NCBI RefSeq assembly: GCF_002575655.3
Contig: NC_053039.3
Coordinates: 47,307,290-47,371,289, forward strand
DNA length: 64,000 nt
From: Aegilops tauschii subsp. strangulata
Lineage: Eukaryota > Streptophyta > Magnoliopsida > Poales > Poaceae
Direction of reading: 5' to 3'
Positions 11,585 through 23,893 of this stretch are shown here, one piece after another (positions within the stretch are counted from its first letter, which is position 1; the number at the start of each line of letters is the position of its first letter). The position numbers and the translations under genes were made by a program. Under the pieces are notes generated by a model that had not been told where the DNA came from, made no database searches, and saw only the letters and a list, made by a program, of their open reading frames with translations.

Positions 11585-11764
11585 CTAATATCAAGCTTTG
11601 AGAAGCTGAATCAGGGGGTAAACCGGACGCCGCTTTGTAAGCTCCATGTAACCACACATGATGTAAGAAAACAACAGATACCTCGCTTTAGCTGAGGTTT
11701 CGGTTTATTATATTGATCATAATATATACAATGTCATAATATATACATAAGCAGAGCCTGTAGC

Positions 11765-13920
11765 TCAAGTATAGTAGGGCCGAAGATGAGCAATATTCCA
11801 TGGCCGGTTGGTCTCCTCCTCCGATTTACGTGAGTCTTTGCGCTCTCGAACATCGATTAGGTAGTATGACCCGTTGTGCAGATCCTTGCTGACCACAAAA
11901 GGTCCTTCCCAAGGGGGGGGTAGCTTGTGCATATCCGTCTGATCCTGGATGAGTCGAAGCACCAAGTCTCCTTCTTGAAAGGTTCTGGTTCTAACCCGGC
12001 GGCTATGATAACGACGTAGATCTTGCTGATAAATCGTCGAACGGGCCGCCGCCATGTCACGCTCCTCATCTAACAGGTCCAGAGCTTCCTACCGTGCCTT
12101 CTCGTTGTCCGCTTCAACATATGCCGCTACACGAGGCGAGTCATGACGGATGTCACTAGGAAGAACCGCTTCCGCTCCATAAACCATGAAGAATGGTGTG
12201 TAACCTGTCGATCTGTTAGGTGTGGTATTGATACTCCATAACACTGAAGGTAGCTCCTCAACCCAACAACCCGGCGTCCGTTGCAAAGGAACCATAAGCC
12301 GGGGTTTGATGCCTCTCAAGATCTCTTGATTGGCCCTCTCCGCTTGACCATTGGACTGGGGGTGAGCCACTGATGATACGTCAAGCCGGATGTGCTCACG
12401 TTGACAGAACTCCTTCATGGCACCCTTTGACAGATTGGTACCATTGTCTGTTATAATGCTGTGTGGAAAGCCAAACCGGAAGATCACCTTTTTGATGAAT
12501 TGAACCGCCGTGGCCGCGTCACACTTACTAACTGGCTCTGCCTCTACCCATTTTGTAAACTTATCAACCGCCACCAAAAGGTGGGTCTTCTTGTCCTTGG
12601 ACCTCTTGAAAGGCCCAACCATATCCAGCCCCCAAGTTGCAAACGACCACGTGATTGGAATCATCCTCAATTCTTGAGCTGGTACATGAGCGCGCCTGGA
12701 GAATTTCTGACAGCCATCACATCTTTTGACCAAGTCCTCGGCATCAGCACGAGCTGTCAACCAATAGAAACCGTGACGAAACGCCTTGGCCACCAAAGAT
12801 TTTGAACCGGCGCGGTGACCACAATCTCCTTCATGGATCTCATGCAAAATTTCACGACCTTCCTCAGGAGACACACATCGTTGAAACGCCCCTGTCACAC
12901 TGCAATGATGTAACTCTCCATTGATAATAGTCATGGACTTGGACCGCCGGGTTATCTTCCTGGCCCAAGTTTCATCCTCTGGTAATTTGCCCCGGTTTAT
13001 ATACGCCAGATATGGAACCGTCCAATCCGGGATGACATGAAGAGCTGCCACCAACTGAGCCTCCGGATCAGGAACAGCCAAATCCTCTTCACCAGGGAGT
13101 TTGACGGATGGATTATTCAAAACATCCAGGAAGACATTAAGTGGAACCGGTTTACGTTGGGAACCCAGGTGGCTTAAAGCGTCTACCGCTTCATTCTTCC
13201 GCCGGTCCACATGATCCACCTGATAACCTTTGAAGTGACCTGCAACAATGTCCACCTCACGACGATATGCTGCCATTAGTGGGTCCTTGGAATCCCAAGT
13301 GCCGGACACTTGTTGAGCCACCAGATCCAAGTCACCGAAGCACTTAACTCGGCTGAGATTCATCTCCTTAGCCATCCGAAGACCATGGAATAAAGCCTCA
13401 TATTCAGCTGCATTGTTAGTGCAAGGGAACATTAAACGAAGAACGTAACAAAACTTATCACCTCGTGGGGAAGTTAATACGACTCCAGCCCCCGAGCCCT
13501 CCAATTGCCTGGACCCATCAAAATGAATAGTCCAATAAGTATGATCCGGCTTTTCTTCTGGCGCTTGTAACTCTGTCCAATCATTGATGAAATCCACAAG
13601 TGCCTGAGATTTTATCGCCGTCCGGGGTATGTATTTCAACCCATGAGGCCCGAGCACTATAGCCCACTTAGCAATCCGACCAGTTGCTTCCCTGTTCTGG
13701 ATTATATCCCCCAAAGGAGCAGAGCTGACCACCATGATGGGATGACCTTGGAAATACTGCTTAAGCTTCCGGCTTGCCATGAAACCCCATACACCAATTT
13801 TTGCCAATGTGGGTACCTCTGCTTGGACTCAATGAGTACCTCACTGATATAGTAAACCGACCGCTGAACCGGGTATTCCTTTCCTGCCTCCTTGTGCTCC
13901 ACCAGAATAGCCACACTCAC
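11765..13920 (-). pseudogene. RNase H and integrase of the Tat-like element
   Basis: Starts after the RT deletion near 13920. One frame gives the RT connection (KEYPVQRSVYYISEVLIES) and shifts near 13805 into the main frame. RNase H shows HFDGSR, NNAAEYEAL and CFGDLDL, supplying the acidic residues. Integrase follows with an H-H-C-C zinc site (HEGDCGHRA ... CDGCQKF) and the D-D-E core: GLDMVGPF, IITDNGTN and NGQAERANQE. The frame stops near 12089 and then continues (DEERDMAAARSTIYQQDLRR) to the end of the integrase C-terminal domain at 11765. The frameshift and stop make it non-functional. Confidence 0.9.
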
Positions 13921-14217
13921 AGCTCACACACATACGCCAAGTGCCATTCTTCTTAAGGACCAGCACCGGATTAGCCAACCACTCAGGATGGAATACTTCA
14001 ACGATAAATCCAGCCGCCAAGAGCCGAGCTACTTCTTCTGCAATAGCTTTGCGTCTTTCTTCATTGTACCGATGGAGAAAACTGCTTGACCGGTTTATAC
14101 TTAGGATCAACATTAAGGGGTGTGCTCAGCGAGTTCTCTCGGTACACCTGGCATGTTAGAAGGCTTCCATGCAAAGATGTCCCGATCCTCACGGATGAAC
14201 TCGATGAGCGCGCTTTC
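13921..14217 (-). pseudogene. RT remnant with the catalytic core deleted
   Basis: On the minus strand the first RT motif is readable (ERRKAIAEEVARLLAAGFI, then PVLVLKKNGTWRMCV). It then passes within a few codons into RNase H-connection sequence. About 170-200 residues expected here, including the fingers, the YxDD motif and the palm, are absent. The junction near 13915-13930 lies in short TGTGTGAG/TGTGAGTG repeats, which suggests a microhomology-type deletion. Confidence 0.85.
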
Positions 14218-14898
14218 CTATTTCGGATCCAAGTTAGCGCTGATGCTAAACTGCTTGGACGAATCGCCAGGCACGAAGTCGACAAGCTTAGTCTCATCAG
14301 CCGATTTAAACTTCAGGGCCGGATCATGCTCTGTAGTTGGTTCCTTCAGCAAAGTCATATCTGCCGGATCAACATTGTCCTTGTAAAACTTCAACTCTTC
14401 TGTTGCACAAACCGACTCAGCATAAGCCGCATCACCTTCCTCACAATCTAGAGCAATCTTGCGGCTTCCATGCACGGTTATAGTTCCCTTGTGACCCGAC
14501 ATCTTGAGCTGTAGATAGACATAACAAGGCCGTGCCATAAACTTAGCATAAGCTGGCCGTCCAAATAGGGCATGATACGGGCTTCTGATTTTCACCACTT
14601 CAAAGGTCAAGGTTTCTGATCTCGAGTCATGCTCATTTCCAAAAGCCACCTCCAGAGCTATCTTACCAACAAGATATGCCGACTTACCAGGCACCACACC
14701 ATGGAACACTGTATTGGACGGTTTAAGATTTTTATCTGTTAGCCCCATGCGACGGAAAGTTTCATAATAAAGGATATTGATACTACTCCCTCCATCCATG
14801 AGTACCTTAGTGAACTTATAACCTCCCACCTGAGGTGCCACCACCAGAGCCAGATGACCCGGATTGTCAACCCGGGTGGATGATCTTCTATACTCCAC
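14218..14898 (-). pseudogene. Aspartic protease region of the Tat-like pol
   Basis: An open frame of 226 codons with the protease flap region and the catalytic block FTKVLMDGGSSINILYYETF, where DGGSS stands for the usual D[ST]G as in many Tat-type proteases. It is followed by GNEHDSRSETLTFEVVKI and ALFGRPAYAKFMA, typical of these proteases. The upstream frame (towards 15311) is disrupted, so gag and protease are no longer joined. Confidence 0.8.
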
Positions 14899-16627
14899 AC
14901 AATCGGATGCTCGGACCAGCGCAAATAACAGGGCACGGCCGATTCAACGGCATTCACCATCCTTTTATGAAGCTTCTGGTCGCGCCTGTCCAAGCTAGTG
15001 GTGAAGACATGATACTGTCCGCTATTCAGCTGCTTTGGGTTGCTCTGGTAACCCGACTGCTGCTGCTGCTGATTGCCCTGATGATTATATATAGCCACTT
15101 TGATTACCCTGATTACTTTGATTGTTATATCCACCCTGATTGCCATGGAATCCTGAACCGGAATTTCCTCCGCCATAACCCGGCCCATGAGAGCCAGAGC
15201 CCGAACCGTCTCCTGATCCATGATCATACCGGAAAGAATCAGAATTTTTGAACTCTTGCATGATGTAACAATCTTTCCAGAGGTGTGTGGACGGTTCCTC
15301 CTTCGTCCCATGCTTTGGACAGGGCTAGTTCAACAAATACGTCAAACGGTCCAGATTAGGATTTGACATTCCACTGCGCCGGGGCGGTTTACCCTTACGC
15401 CGCCGGCCCTTGTCGTGTGTATTAGTGTTAGCCACAAAGTCTAAATCGTGGTCCGCCTTACGCTTGCCGCCGTTTCCATGACCCGCCGGGTTGGGGTGCT
15501 GCCCCTTGGCGTTCCCGCTCTTCTTTCCCTTCCCTGTCTTATCATCATCAGACTCGGGATCCTTGGTACTATCAGAGTCGGCATACTTCACCAGTGCAGC
15601 CATGAGGGTTCCCATGTCATTACAATGACGTTTGAGCCGTCCCAACTTCAACTTCAAGGGTTCAAACCGGCAATTGCCTTCCAATGTTAAAACTGCGGTG
15701 TCAGCGTTGATGCGGTCCGATGAATGCAAAATCTCCGAAACCCGGCGCACCCAATGGGTTGTTGACTCTCCTTCCTCCTAGACACAGGCAGCTAAGTCCA
15801 CAATTGACATGGGCTGCTTGCATGTATCCTTGAAATTCTGAATAAACCGGGCTCTCAACTCGGCCCATGACCTGATAGAATTAGCCGGCAAGCTCTTTAG
15901 CCAAGTGCGGGCCGTTCCTTCTAGCATCATGGTGAAGTACTTCACAGATGCCGCATCATCCATGTCCAGCATCTCCATGGCCATCTCATAGCTTTTGACC
16001 CATGTTTCAGGGGATAAATCGGCGGTGTAATTCAGCACCTTGCGTGGGCCCTTGAAATCCTTGGGCAGGCGCACATTGCGCAACGCTGGGACGAGACATG
16101 GCACTCCCAAGGAACTAGAGGTAACTCCTGGTTTCCACCGATGTGGTTGGACGAACCGGAGTAAGCTGACGGGCTTCGTGCTGCGCCGCTAACTCGGCCT
16201 CTCTGCGTGCCCGAGCCCGGTCCACCACCTTCTGAACATCACCAGCACCACCCGCCGGGTTATGGCCACGGGGCGGATCACGGTTCCGCGCATTGCTTGA
16301 TACTGCCGGTTCATCCATACGCCTGCTGTAACTCCGGCTTGGACGGGGAGTGGAATGAATCCGATCGCGACTATATGAATAAGCCTCCTGTTGAACCAAG
16401 GCTGTCTGAAGAAGCTCCTTAACCCGACGCGTCTCGACCGCTGCTGGAGAATCGCCTTTGATCGGGATGGCTGCCAGGCGTGAAGCGGCAGCGACAATGT
16501 TGTCCATCGGGTTAGAATAATGACCCGGTGGCGTGGGGACATGTGGTGCCACAATGTTGTTCTGACGCGGCGGATCCGCCAAACGTGGCTGAACCGGCGC
16601 CCCTGGTGCTTCCGCCCGGTTTACCAC
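14899..16627 (-). pseudogene. Gag region of the Tat-like element, several frames
   Basis: Pieces in successive frames: 16627-16115 (low-complexity, R/P-rich N-terminal part), 16110-15778 (retrotransposon gag core with SPETWVKSYEMAMEMLD and GTARTWLKSLPANSIRSW), 15750-15325 (continuation with MRRVSEILHSSDRINAD and a basic GKGKKSGNAKGQ segment) and 15311-14899 (Gln/Asn-rich tail). Stops at about 16112, 15776 and 15323 break it. The gag core is the capsid-like part of the particle. Confidence 0.78.
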
Positions 16628-16678
16628 CGGTGGATTACTGGTCCCTGCTCCTGGGGTGTTAAAGAGATTTCTAGCGTC

Positions 16679-17524
16679 CTAAACCGGTGGCAAGCGAGAT
16701 CGATGCCTCCTCTTCAAGACTTCGTTCGACGCACTCTGATCCAGCATAATCCGGTAAGCTTGTGCATCCAAAGCGGCCCGCTCCGCGGCTATCCTGGTAT
16801 CCTCAGCTGCTAAGTCGATTTTGTCCTGGGTGATCTGATCTTTTACTTTCGCGATTTCCGCATTGTGAGCACCCTGATCCGCCAGGTTAACCTCCGCCAT
16901 CAGCGTTGCCAACGCGTCAAACAAATCAGATAGAACCTGAGCTGGTGGTCGCACGGGGCCTCCTGCCCCGGCTGCCGCCGCCGGTACTGATCCGGAAATC
17001 ATCGCTGCTGCGGTCGAGGAGTGGAGCGCCGGTTGCGTGCCGGCCATGAAGATCGCAACCCGGTTTGGCAGATCAAAGGGGTCCGGAATACTGTCGCCGT
17101 CGGAACAGCCCCCAATCCGGTCATCTTGTAACTGATATAACGACTCGGTCTCTCCGGTTGATGACTCGTCGCTGGAATAAACGACGGTCTCACCACCAGA
17201 TTCTGATCTATCCTCATATTCCCCTCCATGGATAACTCCCATGAAGGTACGCTTCATGACAGGCTTGACCCGGGCAGATTTCGCACACTGAGCCGTTTCG
17301 ACGAGGTTGGTGCAGATGTCCGGCTCAGGGCCCGGTTCGCCGATCTTGCCAATGAAAACGTGTATTCCACCAAAGGGGACCCGGTACCTGTACTCAATTG
17401 AGCCGGCTTCGGGGCCCCAGCCTGCATCGTCGATGTAGAGCTTGCCGCGACGATTCTTGGTCATCCGGCCCACAGCGTAACCCTTGAGCCCTTCGAAGTT
17501 GCCCTCCAAGAACTTGAAACCATC
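16679..17524 (-). pseudogene. N-terminal gag or leader ORF of the Tat-like element, joined to foreign sequence
   Basis: The open frame begins at an ATG at 17623, but the first 33 or so codons (17623 to about 17525) are antisense reading of the neighbouring LTR fragment. Authentic element sequence starts near DGFKFLEGNFEGLKGYAVG. The protein has a GRMTKNRRGKLYIDDAGWGP segment, an acidic serine-rich stretch, then a Gln/Ala/Glu helical tail (IAAERAALDAQAYRIML). It ends in a stop at 16679, where the frame shifts before gag. It is not a genuine start, and the function is unknown. Confidence 0.65.
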
Positions 17525-17624
17525 GTGCGATTGTACCGCTACCCCTTGCGATTGTACCGTGAGGTCGAGGGGTAGTACCGCTCTGTGCGGGCTGTGAGCA
17601 TAACGGTTGGATTTTTTCCCCACC

Positions 17625-17632
17625 TATAAAAG
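17625..17632 (+). promoter_or_regulatory. TATA box in the LTR fragment
   Basis: TATAAAAG within CCCCACCTATAAAAGGGG, about 1.07 kb before the LTR end and upstream of a pyrimidine-rich stretch. Position and sequence fit an LTR promoter reading rightwards, towards the Ulp1-like gene. Confidence 0.5.
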
Positions 17633-18174
17633 GGGGTCTTCTTCCCCAATGAACTTTATCCTTTGAGCTTGTGTTCTCCCCCCATTGTTAACCTTCTTCG
17701 AGCTTGCTAACTCTCAATCCCTCCATGGATTCTTGCTAGTTTTTGAGGGAAAAGAGAGAGGAGATCTAGATCCACATTTCCACCAATCACTTTCTCCTCT
17801 ATGTGAGGGGAACCCCTTGGATCTAGATCTTGGAGTTCTTGGTGTTCTCCTTCTTGTTTTTCCTCTCATTTTCCTCCCTAGCATTAGTTGCTTCGGTGGG
17901 ATTTGAGAAAGAAGGACTTGGGCACTCTGTGTGCCCTTACCATTGCATTTGGTGCATCGGTTTGAGTTCTCCACGGTGATACGTGGAAGTTACAAGTTGA
18001 GAAGCTTATTACTCTTGGGTGCTTGGTACCCTTGAGCTTGTTCCTCTTGGGTGCTTGGGTGCCCTAGACGGTTGGTGGTGTTCGGAGCTCAATCATTGTG
18101 GTGTAAAGCTCCGGGCAAGCGTAGGGGTCTCCAATTAGGTTGTGGAGATTGCCTCGAGCAATTTGACGGGTACC

Positions 18175-18268
18175 GGTGACCGCCCCCAAGGGTTGCCAAA
18201 GTGTACGGGTTCGGTGACCGCCCCCAAGGGTTGCCATTTGTACGGGTTCGGTGACCGCCCTCAAGGGT
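18175..18268 (+). repeat. Three short direct repeats in the LTR fragment
   Basis: The words GGTGACCGCCCCCAAGGGTT, its second copy, and GGTGACCGCCCTCAAGGGTC recur about 38 bases apart, each after ACGGG(T)ACC or TACGGGTTC. This is a small tandem expansion typical of LTR U3 or R regions. Confidence 0.75.
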
Positions 18269-18695
18269 CCCTTAGTGGAATCACGACATCGTGCATTGTG
18301 CGAGGGCGTGAGGAGATTACGGTGGCCCTAGTGGCTTCTTGGGGAGCTTGTGCCTCCACACCGCTCCAAACGGAGATTATCATCCGCAAGGGTGTGAACT
18401 TCGGGATACATCGTCGTCTCCACGTGCCTCGGTTATCTCTTACCCGAGCCCTTTTACTTATGCACTTTACTTTGTGATAGCCATAGTGTTTCATGTTATA
18501 TATCTTGCTATCACATAGTTGTTTATCTTGCCTAGCATAAGTGGTTGGTGCACATAGGTGAGCCTAGTTGTTTTAGGTTTTGTGCTTGTCAAATTAACCG
18601 TTAGGTTTATTCCGCATTTGTTCAAGCCTAAACCGTAATTATTTTAAAGCGCCTATTCACCCCCCCCCCCTCTAGGCAACATCCACGATCTTTCA

Positions 18696-21600
18696 ACGTG
18701 CTTGAACAGAGGGGCTTATTTGTCAAAAACATACCACGGGCAGGAAAATTCCCCATTTCTCTTCTCTCTCGTTCCACTCTTCTTTATCTCTTGCTTCGGC
18801 GACTGGCGACTCTCTCCTGGATCCCCTGTCGGAAAATCACTCTCCGCCAAGATCAACGCAGGTTTGCCCTTTGAAATCTGTTTTCTCTGTCATTCTGTAG
18901 CTTCTAGATCGTACCTCTGGCGAAACTAGAATCCTAGCCTGAGCTTTTCTTCCACAAATCCCTCAGACATGGTGGATCTACTAATTCTTAGGGAGTTCTT
19001 CGATTCTAGACTAGGTTGCTACTGTTGTTTTTGGTCAGATAATTAAACTAATTAACCTAGTGTCAAAATCTTAGCCTAGTGCACTGAATCCTGCCATAGG
19101 AACTGGTTTGGGATGGTCTGCTACCTTCCCACAACACAGCCGTGCAACATGACTCCAGGTGTAGAAAATGTTTTTTGGTGACTGCACCTCTGGCAATTCT
19201 TGAGTCAACCTTTTGCCTTTTCTATTTTGCTTGTCAGTGCACCTATAGGAATTCCTCAATAAATATTTTTGTTGGTGACAGCTGCTGTAGGAATTGCATT
19301 TTGATTTTAGCTATTATACGATTATTATTTTTGGAAACAACAACATAAGTTTTCCTGTATGTGATACACTAGAGCATGTGCATCACAGCTGACAAATGTG
19401 GCTAAACTAGAGCAGCAATTTTTACATGTGAAATTCTGAATTTTAGCTAATATCACTCCTAACAATCAAAGGTGATTCAGCCACAGCATAGCATTTTTAC
19501 TTTCAGTACAACTTTTTCACATATAGGGGATGGATGTGTCTTGGTAGCCATAATCAAAATGCTAGTCTCTTTTTGTTATCTATCCCACTACTGTTGTGGT
19601 GATGCCCTGTGGCCTTGCAACTCCATTGCCCTGTCTGTTTTTGCTGAACACTTTTTACTTAATTGTTTAACATTAAAACATAGTTAAAATTTCAAAATCG
19701 AATTGCAATGGACAAGTCTTGTTGATATAGCCATTGGTCAATATATACACTATGTATTTTCTGTGTGGCCATGACAATGCTACTGTTCTCTTCTTCTTAT
19801 CAGCGTTGACTTTGTATAATTTCATCCTGATATGCTTTATTTTAAAACTGTACATAGTAAAATGGTTTTTAGAGTGGTTGTTTCTTGATAGAGTGGTAGT
19901 CATGGCATTATACTTGCTATAATTTTTGTGTTGTTACGTGTAGATGAGTTATGTAGATCAAAGCTTCATCAACAAGAGGAACAACCAACAGCACCTTGAC
20001 ACTCAATTAAGTGAGCAAAATGCACCAAAGAGATTAAAAGTAAGCACAAAAATCATATCCCCCAAAACTAAATTTACTTCAACTGTTCTTTCTCCCCTAA
20101 ATTCAACACTTGAACTATAACATGTTCTTGTTTTTCCCAATTCTAATTCATTCATTCTGTCCACCAGGTCACCGAAATTAACCATATCGGTCTACTAATC
20201 AAGTTTATATCTGAACTAAATGAGGAGCAGAAGCTGATAATTCGTAAACTTGGGTTCGGTTCTTTACTTCATATATCATGCGACTGCATATTGGATGATA
20301 TATTTGAATGGTTAGGAATGTAGTTCAACACAACTACCTGCAAAATTGAACTCAGGAATGGTTTCAAGTTCCATTTCACAGAATCTGTTGTACACAAAAT
20401 CCTAGGCATTCCATGTGGGGGTTTTCCAATACAAACAAAGCCTTCCAAACAAACTGTTGATTTCATGAACACATTTCTTGAAACAACGAAACCAACCCCA
20501 GAACATTTGCCGTCAATGCTGTCTGAAAACATATCAGAAGAAGCTTTCTCTAGGATTTTCATGCGCCTTGTACTTTCCATTCTTATTGCACCCAGTTCAA
20601 AATGAGTTCTAAGCAAAAAATACTACAATGCCTTGGTCAATATTGAGTCAGTTCCAAAATACAATTGGTGCCTCTTCACCCTGTCATTCTTGGTTCATGA
20701 GATAGCAAAAATGCAGTCAAGTCTTGGAAAGAAGAGGTCAAATCTACCAGGAGGTTGCAAAGTACTGTTAGTGGTAAGGAATTATTAAAATTTCAACATC
20801 CTTTTCACTTTAGACCACGTCAAAGACAAATAGACATCAGTGTAGCAGACAAAAAGATTAATCAAATCCTTTTTTATGGTTACTTTCAAACTACCAGATT
20901 AAGCTTCAGTGTAGCAGTCAGAAATTTTGGCAAACAGTTTTAACAAACTCTATTCCAACACTAGAATCTTATGTTGACGATGTTCTCAGTTTATTACCCT
21001 CAAGTTCTCCTTCCAAAGATCAACCTGAATATCCACCTTCTACAGTTCTAGCTCTTTCAAGAGTGCACTTGGGTAATGATGTAACTAATGCTGAATCAAC
21101 TGGTTCCATGATACCCATTAATCAAATGCACGAACATCCACACTTGGACTCATTCATGTATTCAATTGATTTCTTGGATTTTCCTGGCCCTCATTTATAT
21201 CCTCCAAGCTTTGATTCAGAAAATACTCGAGTACTAATTGATTCAATGATTCTAAATTTCTCTGAACGCCTGCTTATTGATGAGCAAATAAAGTTTGCCC
21301 CTCCAATATCTCTTGGATCACCAAGTTCCAAAGATTTAGCGGTTCTAGAAGTTTTCAGCAGAGATCAAGTTAATGAAAACTTTACCTATACAGTCATTTC
21401 TCCTAAAGAAGGTAATATGACTTTTTATACAATAAAACTTTTGTTCTATCCAGTTGTATTCACCACTTTTACTATATTTGCAGTTCATAACTATTTTTTT
21501 GCATATTAAAATTACTTACAACATCTCCAGTTCTTTCTTATTATTAATCAATAACATTTCATTTTTCTGTTTATTCATTGTATAAATACCAGTTATCATG

Positions 21601-23893
21601 GATTCGCTTAGAAACAAACCAACATGGGAAGACTTGAATTCAACAATAAATCGTAATTGGAGACAAGAGAAATTTAGCTCTATTCACTGGAAATTTATCT
21701 CAGCTAATTCATATGCCACATGTACTTTCAATTTATTTTTCTTCTTTCATAAATTTTAGTTTCTCTTCCTTTTTATATTTTAATGTTCATACTGACATAA
21801 GTTTTTTTTGTCTTAATGCCAGGAAACTCTTTCTACTGTGCACCACATCAAGTCGAACTAGAACCATTAGAAGACAAGTCAATTCTCATTGATTCACATC
21901 CCTGCCATCAAACACTTGCGAAAAATAGTGAAAACAATCTCCCATCTAGTCAAGTGTCTCAACCAGCAGCTGCACCTAATTCTTTCCCAGCAAATTACAT
22001 TGAAGATGACATACCAAGTTTCAATGCAATAACCGATGCACTACAAGATACAGTCCCACCCTGTATGACTTCTTATCAAACAAGCGCCTACTCTCATCTG
22101 GGTTCTTCGTCCATACTTGTTAAACCTGAGACTCATACATATCCTAGGTTCTTCAATGCTAGTACTTCATTCCTGAATAGCAATAGTTCACTTAGGCCTT
22201 TCAAGATTAACTCTCCGCAGCCAGAAAGTACTTTCGGAACTCCACTTAACGATCCAGCGTTGCTCAAACTCATGGAAGAATTTGAAGCTAAATCCAAAAG
22301 GAATGAAATAGAGGCAAGAAAGAAGCAGTTTCAAAACTTCTCTTCTGCAAAAATTGTTCAGCAGCCCAACTATTTGCAGTTCCAACAAGTTATCTTCTCA
22401 ACACAAGTGCAAATAGAATTCTACAAGACAATGACTGCAGCTCTTCCAGTTCTGGACTCAAGGTATTTTTTTTCCAAAGTGCATTTCTTTTAGCTGTACA
22501 AAACAATCAAAGTGTTCATCATACTCTAGCATACATACCATTTCTTCGTCCTCACATTATTTTTTACTAAACTTCTAGTTGAAAGTTTCTAACATTAATT
22601 CCAAAACAACAACCAAAGAATATTCCAAGTGAATGAAGTTTGGGTTGACCAGAAAACCTTAACTATTTCCTTAAGATCTAGTCGCTGGATGAATCCACAC
22701 TCTCTGGATTGTCACTCAAAGATGCTCAATACTGACCAACTAATCCGTGGTAGGCAAGGCCTAATACCAAATACTGATGTTATTAGGAACATTGTCCAAA
22801 GAGAAGATATGGTACTATACATTTACTTCTTTTTCTTTCTCTATCTTTGAATGTTCTTGTGTGTTAACATCTGTTAGTTTCACCAAACAAAAATTTCTCT
22901 TGACTGTATTTGTCAGGCAATACTCATGAGGCCTATGCTTGATCATTCAGACCCAATATGCAGAGACATTTTAAGTGAAGCAAGAGTTGGCTTCAAATTG
23001 GAAATAGCAAATTTTGTAAGTACGGTTTCTTTAAGCACATTTTCTCTTACTAAATTCTTCAAATGGAAATTTCTGACCAGAACAAACCTACTTCGAATTT
23101 TCATAGGTCCACTTGCCTTGCTTCAATGATAAGCAATGGATTCTAATAACAACAAACCTAGAGAGTGGAAGGTTTTTTGATATTATGAATCCTGATGGGT
23201 CTGGACAAGACAGATTCACAACTATAATAAGCATTGTCTATTACAATTTCAAGTCACTGTTTGCGCTCACCTACCCTAACCGCAATGCATTTAGCATCAA
23301 AGACTTTGACTACAAATTCCTTGCAGTTCCTAGAACTCATTTTAGGTTAAGCAGTTTGACTTCTTATGTCACTAACAGTTTTTGCTCCAATTCATCCAAA
23401 TCACGGCCAAATAATTTTTGAAGTTATGGATTCTTTTTTTTAACTGGATTTGATTATAACATGCTAGCTAACCTGATTTCCTCACTGCAGGTACGACACA
23501 TGTGTTTTCCTTCTTCAAATACTTAAAACATATCGTGGCATGGGAGTTCTAGGATTCTCTACTGTAGGAGTTTCTTATTTTCAAAACAACATATTCTAAT
23601 TGCAATTCTTTCATTTCATAGAAGAAAAAATAATCAAATGATAATCACAACTGTGCAAACAGGTTGATCTGCAAGCTATGCGTGAAATATTTTTGTATGA
23701 GATTGCAACCTACCAAAGTAGCGAGGTGCAACTACTAGTAGTGAGGTCATTTCTTCAAAACCACGTAAGTTAGAAACTCCTCCCTCAATTTCATACTGTC
23801 TTACACTAACATTGTTACTAAGGGAAGTATATACCAAAAAATCAATGAATCTTTTCTAATTTTATTCTACAGGGTTTCCGGTCATTCAAATAA
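18696..23893 (+). pseudogene. Ulp1-like (C48-fold) grass gene, about 12 exons, two nonsense codons
   Basis: The likely non-coding exon 1 ends at 18861 (AG|GT). ATG is at 19944. Exons placed by GT-AG and frame: 19944-20039, 20168-20773, 20898-21411, one near 21593-21721 (donor unsure), 21823-22462, 22619-22811, 22917-23015, 23107-23345, 23491-23563, 23663-23764 and 23873-23893 (TAA). The N-terminal block (EEQKLIIRKLGFGSLL ... KILGIPCGG) and C-terminal block match, from memory, uncharacterised grass proteins ending in a Ulp1-like domain. In frame are TAG at 20321 and TGA at 20603. In the C-terminal domain the usual catalytic His-Trp is QW (NDKQWILITTNLESG) and the usual DCGVF is DTCVF, so SUMO-protease activity is doubtful even without the stops. 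The rest of the structure is well preserved, suggesting recent decay. Confidence 0.72.
18862..19943 (+). other. First intron of the Ulp1-like gene (1.08 kb)
   Basis: Runs from GTTTGCCC after AACGCAG to a pyrimidine-containing acceptor ending TGTAG just before the ATG. AT-rich and without a recognisable inserted element. A leader intron of this size is common in grass genes. Confidence 0.55.

Larger units (their letters stand above)
8023..17524 (-). mobile_element. Degenerate Tat-like Ty3/gypsy element with antisense ORF
   Basis: The minus strand carries, in order from 17524 down, an N-terminal gag or leader region, gag, protease, an RT remnant, RNase H and integrase (ending at 11765), then a 3' UTR with tandem repeats. 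On the opposite strand lies a spliced ORF (8023-10524). A long 3' region with tandem repeats and an antisense extra ORF between pol and the 3' LTR is known for the Tat lineage of plant Ty3 elements; assignment here is by that layout. No LTR of its own is visible: the 3' side is cut by the insertion at 8022 and the 5' side ends against an unrelated LTR fragment near 17524. Multiple stops, frameshifts and an internal deletion show it is dead. Confidence 0.82.
17525..18695 (+). repeat. 5'-truncated LTR fragment on the plus strand
   Basis: Recognised as an LTR end by TATTCACCCCCCCCCCCTCTAG followed by ATCCACGATCTTTCA at 18675-18695, a terminus that in grass elements is directly followed by the primer site. 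Here the primer site is missing and unrelated sequence follows. Inside is a run of near-direct repeats with GGTGACCGCCC(C/T)CAAGGGT at 18175, 18214 and 18250. The upstream end is lost in the gag ORF of the Tat-like element. Family not named. Confidence 0.65.
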
